Assembly (NCBI RefSeq): GCF_036002945.1
Contig: NZ_CP108529.1
Location: 2,046,001 to 2,110,000, forward strand
Origin: Streptomyces sp. NBC_01224
GTDB lineage: Bacteria > Actinomycetota > Actinomycetes > Streptomycetales > Streptomycetaceae
Length of the DNA stretch: 64,000 nt
Direction of reading: 5' to 3'
The translations under genes and the position numbers were made by a program. Below, one piece after another: positions 57,255 through 64,000 of the stretch. The notes beneath the pieces are model-generated. The model was not told where the DNA came from and searched no databases. It saw only the letters and a list, made by a program, of their open reading frames with translations. How positions within the stretch are numbered: position 1 is the stretch's first letter; each line of letters starts with the position of its first letter.

Positions 57255-57670
57255 CGTGGGCACTGATCGGGTGACGTCCGTGTGATGGGACGGGACCGCA
57301 ACGCTCGAGGCTTCCGTCCCATCAAGGGGTGTGTTCGACGCCTCAACTTACAAGCAGGAGCCTTCTGTTGGACCCTGGCCCCTGCCGTTCTCGACCTCCC
57401 GCACACGCTGGTCAAGTCGGTCACGATGCTCATCGTTACCCGCGAAGCTGACCGGCGGTCCAAACTCCCGCCGCACCAGCATGTGCTCGTCACACCCGTA
57501 TAACCGCCTCACCGTGGCACTCCCGCCCTCATCGCGGTCGGCCACGGGAGCCCCCTGCTGGAGTCCACCGGGTCGACCATGAGGCAAGCGACCACCGTGC
57601 CGTTGACCTCATCACAGCCGTGCTGCGCTGACGTACCTGACGCTCTGCGGCGCGCAGGACATGACCGCGC
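57255..57670 (+). pseudogene. Degenerate IS5-family transposase, right copy
   Basis: Plus-strand remnant of the same element as at 44590-45180. Its upstream block (GTGGGCACTGATCGGGTGAC, then GTTCGACGCCTCAAC) aligns with the complement of the left copy's upstream block, and the protein start PAVLDLPHTLVKSVTMLIVT then READRRSKLPPHQHVLV is clearly the same sequence. After that the frame breaks; ALRRAGHDRALAQE may be the later part. The reading orientation is opposite to the left copy. It abuts the 3' end of the next gene. Confidence 0.65.
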
Positions 57671-57695
57671 CCTCGCCCAAGAGGAGCGGCCCCCG

Positions 57696-59672
57696 CTACG
57701 TGAAGATGGGCAACATCTCTTGGTCGTTCGGAAGCGTCTCGTTTCCGGCGGGCAACGGTACCCGGGCACCATGCCGGACTGGCCGGACCAGGCTGTGGGT
57801 GCGCATGGACTCAAGGACGTCCTGGCGTGCCACCCTCCGCCGGCACCAGCGTTCGAACCACCAGTCGGCAACCCTGGCGTCTGCCTCAGGCAGTTCGGGA
57901 TTAAGTAGGTACTCCGGTTTCTCGTCGATGCCGAGTGAGTAGTCCCGCAGGTTTTCGACCAACGGAACGCCGTAGAGGATGCGTTCACGTCCGTGCCTGA
58001 GGAGGTCGTTGGCGGGCCACCCAAGTGCGGCGATTCCTAGCCTCACCTTACGCAGACGGGGGCTGACGCCTTCACCGAACAGATTGTTGACTCGTACGAG
58101 TGATCCGCGCAGGGCTGAGAGCCGGACAAGTGCTTCGACGGTCTCACTGGAGAAATGGGAGGTTCCAAAGGAGCGCGACCGCCCGAGTTCATGGAATCCC
58201 ATCCGGTTTTCCCTCATTCCTCCCATAACCTCGGCGGGCCAAAACAACCGGTTGTACTGGCTCGAACCAGTACCGTAGAGCGAGGTGGTTCCGATGAAGG
58301 AGAGGCGCGGCTCGCGCAGGATCGGACGGCCAGCCATCGCAGAGGCGATTTCACTGGGGCGTGCGTACTTGCTGCGGTAAGCAGCCAGCACTGTCGGTGA
58401 GACGGCTAGGGCCCCTACTAGCTTGCCCGCCACCAGCGCGTTATAGGGTGCTACGGCTCCACAGACGGTGAGGTCGGCGATCACGGTGCCGACCCGCTCT
58501 CCTCGTGTACGGCGGACCACGCGGCGCATCTGTGCCCGCGCCTTCGAGTCCGAGAAGGCTTTGGCAAGTCCTTCGGCTGTGGGGGGAGAGAGGTACGCCC
58601 CAAGGAGGGTGACGACCTCCAAGGTCTCGGCGAGCGCTGCTGCTCGCTTACTGCGAAATAGGTCCGTTGTGGCCCTATCCACCCACGCATCACGCTCTAT
58701 GTTGCGGACCTCGCGAATAGTGCTGGCCTGGTGGTGCCGCTGACGATGCCGTTCTGCGTCAGCCCGCAGTTGGCCGATCACTTCCGAGGTGGGCGCCGCT
58801 AGGTCGGTCGGCTGAAGGACCCCGTCACGGAGGAGATCGTCAACGTAGATCTCTTCCTGCTGAGTCTTGATTCGTCGGGCAAGCCAGCGAGCGATATCGG
58901 CAGTCGGTGCCGCCCGCACCTGCTCGAGAAATTGGTCAGTTTCCCAGCCCATCCAGTGGTCGCGCTCGGCAATCTGGACAACCGGACTGGAGATGGCCGC
59001 CAGTCCAATGACAGCGTGGCACTCAGTGGCTGCGTCCCGGATCAGGATTGGCATTGAACGGCCAGGCACGGTTGCATAAGCGTTGGACCAAGTGTGACGG
59101 AAGTATCGCCAGATGTCGTGCAGCTTGAAGCCTGTCAGCTCGCAGGTCGAGGAGTCGACGATCTGAACGTACGGGCTGATGACCTCCGTGGTCACGCCGG
59201 CACTCTGTAGTGCGTCCGCCAGCTCCCGGCCGTCGCGCATCAGGTCGAAGATGGAGATCAGCCGGTCGCCGTGCTGGTGCGTGCGCTCCATCCTCTCGAC
59301 GAAGCGCCGAACGCTGCTCTGCCTAAGCTGCTCATCTCGACGCAGATGCTCCTGCCGTTGGACACGGGCTTTCTCTGTCTCCCGGTCGCCGCTCGCCAGC
59401 GGGGGTGTGAACACGGGCCCGGGCTTAGCGGCCTGAATTGTCCAGCCTTGATCTACCAGATCGATGGCCGTGTAAGCAGCTGCCGCGAGCAGCGGCTGCT
59501 CATACAGGTTCTTGATCTTGGCTGCCTGGATCCAGTGATCGTGGCTGTTCACCCCCATGGATTCAAGCGGAGCGCTCGCCAGCAGGGTGCAGAGGCGAGC
59601 GAACGCCTGCGTCTCCTGGCGGGAGGCGTCGGCGGGGAGGCTGAGGGTGACGGGCTTGGCCTCTTCTTTCAT
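57696..59672 (-). CDS. DUF4338/DruA-like protein of the GHKL operon
   Basis: A 658-aa protein. Residues about 190-260 contain ILIRDAATECHAVIGLAAIS and IAERDHWMGW, and about 385-520 contain ADLTVCGAVAPYNALVAGKL, SMAGRPILREPRLSF and TTSLYGTGSSQYNRL. From memory these are the signature blocks of the DUF4338 superfamily, to which Druantia DruA belongs, here in a larger form with a long helical insert. The function is unknown; DruA-type proteins are thought to act on nucleic acid. ATG 59672 is preferred because it overlaps the GHKL stop as ATGA; an ATG 12 codons earlier is possible. It is the last gene of a three-gene leftward operon. Confidence 0.65.
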   Translation of the reverse strand: MKEEAKPVTLSLPADASRQETQAFARLCTLLASAPLESMGVNSHDHWIQAAKIKNLYEQPLLAAAAYTAIDLVDQGWTIQAAKPGPVFTPPLASGDRETEKARVQRQEHLRRDEQLRQSSVRRFVERMERTHQHGDRLISIFDLMRDGRELADALQSAGVTTEVISPYVQIVDSSTCELTGFKLHDIWRYFRHTWSNAYATVPGRSMPILIRDAATECHAVIGLAAISSPVVQIAERDHWMGWETDQFLEQVRAAPTADIARWLARRIKTQQEEIYVDDLLRDGVLQPTDLAAPTSEVIGQLRADAERHRQRHHQASTIREVRNIERDAWVDRATTDLFRSKRAAALAETLEVVTLLGAYLSPPTAEGLAKAFSDSKARAQMRRVVRRTRGERVGTVIADLTVCGAVAPYNALVAGKLVGALAVSPTVLAAYRSKYARPSEIASAMAGRPILREPRLSFIGTTSLYGTGSSQYNRLFWPAEVMGGMRENRMGFHELGRSRSFGTSHFSSETVEALVRLSALRGSLVRVNNLFGEGVSPRLRKVRLGIAALGWPANDLLRHGRERILYGVPLVENLRDYSLGIDEKPEYLLNPELPEADARVADWWFERWCRRRVARQDVLESMRTHSLVRPVRHGARVPLPAGNETLPNDQEMLPIFT

Positions 59673-61126
59673 GACTTCTGGAGCATCCGTCCGTAGGTTT
59701 TGCTCCATAGTCTCAGGAGGTCGTCACAGTCGTGACCATCGCTGACCAGGAGGGTCGTGGTGCGGGCGAAGGACAGGAGGAACAGTTCGAGAGCCGTGCG
59801 CAGGTCTTTCCCTGCCTCGTCACTCAGCGCCTGCAGGGGACGGTACAATGCCGCGAAAGCCGGATGATCAATATTGAGCGTGACATCGAGCGTGCGCCGC
59901 TTCAGGGCCGAGGTGAACATCGTCTCGATCGGCAGTTGCTCGGACCCGATCCTGTAGCTCAGGGCGCCCGACCCCTTGCCGGTCGACCGGATCACGGGCA
60001 GGTCCGCGTCCGCGGCCTCCGCTATGCGGCAGGACGTCTCTGTTGCCGCCTGGAACTTCACCTCCTCGAAGGCCTGACGTACGCGCGCATTCAACAGCCG
60101 GGCGATCGATTCCAGCTCCGGCCCCAGGGCCTCCTGAAGTTCTTGAGACGGCCGGATCCCCTGCTTGTTTACCGTGATTCCAAAGTGCTCATCGAGGACA
60201 GGATCGAAGTCGATCTCACATCGCCACCAGTCGTCGTAGTTTTCCTTGCGCTTCGCCCCCATGAGATGCCAGCCACTCGCGATCTCTCGGCCGGCACGCA
60301 GGATGGAGACGCCTGCCCCGCCGACGATGCCCATGCGTCGTTTGGTCACGTTGTCTAGGTGATGCCAGTGCTGAACCGGCAGCATCACAAACCGGACGGA
60401 GACGAAGGCCGTCTTGCCCGCTGAGGTGGCAAGTTCGTACCGGATCGGCTCGAAGGCCAGCCGCGCGCTGCGGCCCTCGACTTTGGTCGTGAGGAGCGTG
60501 GGATCGATTGGGTCGACACGCTTCCCATTGATGGTCAAGGTCAGTCCGCCGCTGCTTAGGAAGCGGCGGTACAGACGTCCGAGGTCACGACGCAAGGCCC
60601 GCTCAAGCCAGGCGAGGCGCCGATACTCGATGCGGTCGCAGTTCAGCCAGACCACCCGGCACCCCGAGCCCACAGTACTGCCAGATAGGCGACGGGCACG
60701 AAGATCGACTGGGGCACCAGCAACGACCGCGTCAACATCCAAAAAGACCTGATATGCACTTCGGTTGTTCTGCCAGGCCGTTACCTCGATCCGTCGAGCT
60801 TGGCTCAGCGATGCGGCAGGCAGCCCCATGCCGAACCGACCGAACGACCGTCGCTCGTCGAAGCGTGACGAGCCACCGAAGCGGAGACACGCCTCGATCT
60901 CGGAACGCGACATCCCGCGGCCGTTGTCCTCGACACAGATCTCCGGATCACCGTCCGCCTTGGCTCGGACAACCGTGATCGCGACCTCGGTCGCTTCAGC
61001 TTGGAGGGAGTTGTCGACGAGTTCCGCCAGGGCGGTCGAGAGGCTGACGTAGCCTGACTCCCGAATCGCACGGATGAAGTTGGAGGAGACCAGGAGGTCG
61101 TCCTTCCGGTGCGTCTGCTGGCCCAT
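59669..61126 (-). CDS. GHKL ATPase (MORC/Hsp90/MutL-like)
   Basis: A 485-aa protein with a full Bergerat ATP site: N box ALAELVDNSLQA (residues 33-44), G1 EDNGRGMS (66-73), a second box RSFGRFGMGLPAASL (93-107). A transducer-like S5 domain follows (VEGRSARLAFEPIRYEL; NVTKRRMGIVGGAGVSILRA; FGITVNKQGI), then a helical C-terminus. The SRSEIEACLRFGGSS stretch and overall order resemble MORC and Hsp90-type DNA or protein clamps. ATG 61126 has GGGAG five bases upstream; ATG codons at 61138 and 61174 are alternatives. It is coupled to the DUF4338-like gene by a four-base overlap. Confidence 0.82.
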   Translation of the reverse strand: MGQQTHRKDDLLVSSNFIRAIRESGYVSLSTALAELVDNSLQAEATEVAITVVRAKADGDPEICVEDNGRGMSRSEIEACLRFGGSSRFDERRSFGRFGMGLPAASLSQARRIEVTAWQNNRSAYQVFLDVDAVVAGAPVDLRARRLSGSTVGSGCRVVWLNCDRIEYRRLAWLERALRRDLGRLYRRFLSSGGLTLTINGKRVDPIDPTLLTTKVEGRSARLAFEPIRYELATSAGKTAFVSVRFVMLPVQHWHHLDNVTKRRMGIVGGAGVSILRAGREIASGWHLMGAKRKENYDDWWRCEIDFDPVLDEHFGITVNKQGIRPSQELQEALGPELESIARLLNARVRQAFEEVKFQAATETSCRIAEAADADLPVIRSTGKGSGALSYRIGSEQLPIETMFTSALKRRTLDVTLNIDHPAFAALYRPLQALSDEAGKDLRTALELFLLSFARTTTLLVSDGHDCDDLLRLWSKTYGRMLQKS

Positions 61127-61215
61127 CGCCACTCCCATGACTTGCTCAAATGCCTGCACCGAGAGTAGCTGCATCGAGGCGGCCTGGGAAGTAGATCATC
61201 TTGGTGCGGCAGAGG

Positions 61216-61599
61216 TCAGGCCGGCCTGGTCCCGATCGTGACCGTGATCCGCTTGGTTTTGGCTGGTTCGACCAGATCCAGGCCCGACCCATCCGCCATC
61301 AGGAGACGGGCTGTAGGACGATTGGCCCCAGCAACGAACCGATAGGGCTCCGCGGACTCGAGCAGGACAACCCGACCCGTGCGCTGCAGATCGAACGAGA
61401 TGACATGGCTCGTCGTGTCGACACGGAGGGTGCGATCGACGACGTCCGCCGCTGTCACCACCTCCCCCGCTAGCGCCTCTAGAGGCGGCAGCATCGTCTT
61501 CAGCGAGTTGATGCCAAGCACCTGGAGTACGGAGATCTTCTGCCCCATGAGGGGCTCCAGCAGATGCATGATCTCTGCTGCTGACTGGATGGTGGCCAT
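61216..61599 (-). CDS. Unrecognised 127-aa protein, first gene of the GHKL operon
   Basis: It begins ATIQSAAEIMHLLEPLMGQK and continues ISVLQVLGINSLKTMLPPLE, a helical N-terminal half, followed by beta strands (VISFDLQRTGRVVLLESAEP, RITVTIGTRP). No known domain is recognised. It lies 89 bases upstream of the GHKL gene on the same strand and is probably co-transcribed. ATG 61599 is chosen; a longer reading upstream lacks codon bias. Confidence 0.6.
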   Translation of the reverse strand: MATIQSAAEIMHLLEPLMGQKISVLQVLGINSLKTMLPPLEALAGEVVTAADVVDRTLRVDTTSHVISFDLQRTGRVVLLESAEPYRFVAGANRPTARLLMADGSGLDLVEPAKTKRITVTIGTRPA

Positions 61600-61649
61600 G
61601 CAAGCATCATGACGGATGGAGGAGCCATGCAGGCGCCGGGCTGATCGAT

Positions 61650-61729
61650 TGCCCCCTTGATAGCTCAGTGAGGGACGCCCTCCGTGGGAGAAACTCGCAG
61701 TTTCACGATGGTTCGCTGCCCCCTTGGTA
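61650..61729. promoter_or_regulatory. Repeat-flanked palindrome upstream of the GHKL operon
   Basis: TGCCCCCTTGATA (61650-61662) recurs as TGCCCCCTTGGTA (61717-61729), and between them GAAACTCGCAGTTTC (61690-61704) is a perfect six-base-arm palindrome. They lie 50-130 bases upstream of the first gene of the leftward operon, the right place for operators. The rest of 61730-62101 has no gene with a ribosome site; a weak minus-strand frame at 61782-61997 might be mobile-element debris. Confidence 0.4.
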
Positions 61730-62101
61730 ACCGGCACACCTTCCCCTCAGCCTCGATCCACCGCGTGAATCCTGATCCGCTTTAGGATGATTTGACGGTT
61801 TCGGCTAGAGATGGGTGCCGGATGGCCGGTCCGGTGGCGGGGTCTCCGAGGTCCTTCAGACCGCGGGCGGGCAATCGGTCCGGCTGGTCAGTGCGCAAGC
61901 GGTGACGACCGCACGCCGACCTTCGGGCCGTCACGGCGGAGGCTGAGCGGCGCATCGGTTTCCACAGCGTCATCCCCTTCCAGCCCAGCATGTGCACACC
62001 CCTTGAGCGTCGCCTTGCTGAGTGATCGAGCTGCCCGCAGATGGAATATGCAATGCGTTCGTTCGATTGGTCTTCTTGCAGAGATCACAGGAGGGGTGCT
62101 G

Positions 62102-63031
62102 GTGGCCGAGCTGATGATGTTCCGACGGGACGCGGACGGACGGGATGTCGAGCTGTCCAGTTCTACGGTGCCGCTGGAGGTGGAGTTGCAGCGCCGGGTC
62201 GAGGCCGGCCTGCAGCAGATGTTGGGCGTCAGCTTCCTAGCGTCGGAGTATCCGACCGGTCCGTGGCACCGAGGGCGGATCGACACCATTGGGTTGGACG
62301 AGAACGGCAGCCCGGTGGTGATCGAGTTCAAGAAGGGCTCCGACAGCGGAGTGATATCTCAGGCGGTGTCCTACCTGTCCTGGCTCGAGTCGGCGCACCA
62401 CGAGTTCGAGGCGCTCGTGCGGAAGGTGCTGGGCGCGGAGGCCGCCGAGTCCGTCGACTGGCGTCGTCCGCGGATGATCTGCATCGCTGCCGGCTTCTCG
62501 CACCACGACCGGGTGGCCGTGCAAAGGTTGCCCGAGCGGATCGACCTGGTGCGCTACCGGATCTTCGACGGTGGCCTGCTGGGGCTGCTACTCGTTGACT
62601 CCGTGACCGGCTTCCCGAGCGCTGCCGCGTCTCGCCGGGGCCGGGAGCGGGCAACCGTGGTCGACAGCGTTCCGACGGCTCCGGCGATTCCTTCGGGTGG
62701 CGGGGTGGTGCCGGAGTGCCTGCGGGACCTGTACGCGGAGCTGGACGAGGCGCTCACGGCGTGGGGCGAGGTGGAGGTGGCGTCGCTGCGGCACTACATC
62801 GCCTACCGGCGGTTGGTGAACGTGGCGTCGGTGATCTTCCGTCCGAAGCACGAGGCGATCCTGGTGTACCTCAGGCTCGACCCGGACACAGTCGAGCTGG
62901 AGGAGGGCTTCACCCGGGACATGCGCGGCATCGGACACCTCGGGACCGGCGACCTGGAGGTCCGCGTCGTCTCGGCAGCCGACTTGGAGAAGGCGACGCC
63001 GCTGATCCGGCGGGCGTTCGAGTCGGCCTGA
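62102..63031 (+). CDS. PD-(D/E)XK nuclease-like protein with DUF5655 domain
   Basis: A 309-aa protein. Residues about 25-150 are a PD-(D/E)XK nuclease fold resembling DUF91/NucS-type proteins: Asp61 in RGRIDTIG, then VVIEFKKG with Glu75 and Lys77, and SQAVSYLSWL. Residues about 205-305 match DUF5655 (LRHYIAYRRLVNVASVIFRP; TRDMRGIGHLGTGDLEVRV), a domain often fused to nuclease or transport-like proteins in actinobacteria. GTG 62102 is chosen because AGGAGG lies 7 bases upstream. Its GC content is back to core level, so it may have a different origin from the helicase operon. It converges with a methyltransferase gene. Confidence 0.78.
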   Translation: MAELMMFRRDADGRDVELSSSTVPLEVELQRRVEAGLQQMLGVSFLASEYPTGPWHRGRIDTIGLDENGSPVVIEFKKGSDSGVISQAVSYLSWLESAHHEFEALVRKVLGAEAAESVDWRRPRMICIAAGFSHHDRVAVQRLPERIDLVRYRIFDGGLLGLLLVDSVTGFPSAAASRRGRERATVVDSVPTAPAIPSGGGVVPECLRDLYAELDEALTAWGEVEVASLRHYIAYRRLVNVASVIFRPKHEAILVYLRLDPDTVELEEGFTRDMRGIGHLGTGDLEVRVVSAADLEKATPLIRRAFESA

Positions 63032-63085
63032 CGTAACAGGAGGGGCGGCTGCGGGCCGCCGGCCCCGGCCTCTCCGCTCTCACGC

Positions 63086-63832
63086 TCATGCCTCCGGTCC
63101 GGCCAGCTCGAAGTCGTCCTTCGTCAGTTCGGCCCGCAGCCGCTCCTCGGCGACGTCGGCGTAGTGCGCGGACAGCTCGACGCCCACGAAGCGGCGTCCC
63201 TCGCGCAGGGCCGCGACCCCGGTGGAGCCGCTGCCGGTGAACGGGTCGAGGACGGTGCCGCCCTCGGGGCAGACCTGGACGAGCTGCTGCATGACCTCGA
63301 CTGGCTTCTGGGTGATGTGAACCCGGCCCTTGCGGGGCTGGGAGGCGATGTAGTGGCCCGGCAGGTAGAGGTCGCGGGTGTTGTCGAGGGAGCCCTTGAC
63401 GCCCCAGATGATGAACTCCGAGTCCTGCTTCGGTCCGCCCTTGCGGGGCCGGCTGGACGGCTTGATCCACGGAATCGTGCCACTCCAGGTCCACCCCGCC
63501 ATCTGCAGTGCGTCGGAGGTGGTCGGCTCCTGTCGCCAGTCGGTGAAGACCATCGCGACCGCGTGCTCGGTCGAGGCCCGGTACGCCTCGGTGAGCAGTT
63601 CGGTGAGCCAGGAGCGGTAGGAGCGCTGGTCGCGGTTCTCGCCGGGGAAGTTGGCGAGGTCGTGCGCCGAGTTGCTCGTGACGTACTTGGCACGGGCGGT
63701 ACGGCCGGTTCGATCGGAGCTGGTGCGGCCCCCAGAGTTGTACGGCGGGTCGGTGATCACCGCCTGGACGCTCTCGTCCGGGAGGGACTTCAGGACGGTC
63801 AGGGCATCGCCTCGGTGCAGCGTGTAGCTCAT
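63086..63832 (-). CDS. DNA methyltransferase, N6-adenine or N4-cytosine type
   Basis: A 248-aa type II-style methyltransferase. The catalytic motif DPPY is at residues 28-31 in VITDPPYNSGG, and the SAM-binding motif DPFTGSGSTGVAALREGRRF is near 200, so motif IV precedes motif I (beta-class order). HITQKPVEVMQQLVQVC is a typical pre-motif region. It modifies the exocyclic amino group in a short DNA site; the site cannot be predicted. It may be the modification partner of the nuclease-like gene that ends 54 bases away on the other strand, or an orphan. ATG 63832 is chosen; only the last 168 bases of the window lie beyond it, with no further gene seen. Confidence 0.87.
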   Translation of the reverse strand: MSYTLHRGDALTVLKSLPDESVQAVITDPPYNSGGRTSSDRTGRTARAKYVTSNSAHDLANFPGENRDQRSYRSWLTELLTEAYRASTEHAVAMVFTDWRQEPTTSDALQMAGWTWSGTIPWIKPSSRPRKGGPKQDSEFIIWGVKGSLDNTRDLYLPGHYIASQPRKGRVHITQKPVEVMQQLVQVCPEGGTVLDPFTGSGSTGVAALREGRRFVGVELSAHYADVAEERLRAELTKDDFELAGPEA

Positions 63833-64000
63833 AGGGAGGGCCTCTCTTCGGGCTCGGCGGAGTCTGGACCCGCTCCGGACAGCGCTCAACGGCGTGTATC
63901 CGGCGCGAGGTTGCAGCGGAGGTTAACGGCGAATTCCGGCCGCACCTAACGAGGCTGCTCCCTCTTCGGCCCCCGGGACGGCAGTCGTTTGGTGCGGCCG

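Noticed and set aside
61782..61997. 71-codon minus-strand frame, possible transposase tail
   Set aside because: Codon bias is weak, no ribosome site is visible and I could not match it to a family; recorded only as possible debris.
61811..62101. Upstream extension of the PD-(D/E)XK-DUF5655 gene
   Set aside because: The extension has no codon bias, and GTG 62102 has an ideal AGGAGG seven bases upstream.
43500..64000. CRISPR array in the defence island
   Set aside because: No regularly spaced repeats of 20-40 bases were seen, and no cas-like gene is present.

Overview
The window is Streptomyces chromosomal DNA. Coding regions are very GC-rich at the third codon position, ribosome sites are GGAGG-like, and the gene order matches, from memory, the Streptomyces coelicolor segment SCO6027 down to SCO5998: thiolase and fadB homologue, Stealth cluster, dxs, xylFGH, rok7B7, ngcEFG, GH92, acnA, murA2. 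That synteny is recalled, not computed.

Core part, 1 to about 43.5 kb. It opens with the 3' end of a ribonuclease D-like gene, a fadA-fadB beta-oxidation operon and a small NYN nuclease gene. A leftward cell-surface polysaccharide block follows (4.7-16.5 kb): SGNH hydrolase, PIG-L deacetylase fused to a propeller, a GT4-Stealth fusion, an unknown protein, a second Stealth protein, a stand-alone propeller and GalE, with an LCP-family ligase gene divergent to it. Next come an APC amino-acid permease and dxs. The sugar-uptake block (21.6-34.4 kb) holds xylFGH, the ROK regulator rok7B7, the ngcEFG chitobiose/GlcNAc-type transporter with a DasR-like site, and a secreted GH92 mannosidase. Small regulatory genes (34.5-37.9 kb) include an XRE/DUF397 pair. 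Aconitase, an RraA-family protein and an HTH-MurA fusion close the core. Two copies of one palindrome, ATCTC-N6-GAGAT, lie at the acnA and murA2 promoters.

Accessory part, about 43.5 to 64 kb. Base composition drops (about 55% GC in a hand-counted line in the first large gene, against about 70% in acnA), and the strip is littered with broken genes and insertion-sequence debris. It carries what looks like a defence island with four modules. (i) A tightly overlapping three-gene operon (965 aa, 363 aa, 1854 aa) ends in a giant DEAH helicase with a DUF1998-type tail, resembling Druantia DruE. (ii) A two-gene cassette has a DUF4365 nuclease-like protein and an unknown 397-aa protein. (iii) A leftward operon encodes a 127-aa protein, a GHKL (MORC/Hsp90-like) ATPase and a 658-aa protein resembling DUF4338/DruA. 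(iv) A PD-(D/E)XK plus DUF5655 protein converges with a DNA methyltransferase. Degenerate copies of one IS5-like transposase, in opposite orientation, bracket modules i and ii, and a 162-bp MITE-like element sits between those two modules.

The likeliest new biology is module iii, and the pairing of DruE-like and DruA-like parts in one island. The assignments rest on motif reading and memory of families; none was checked by a search.
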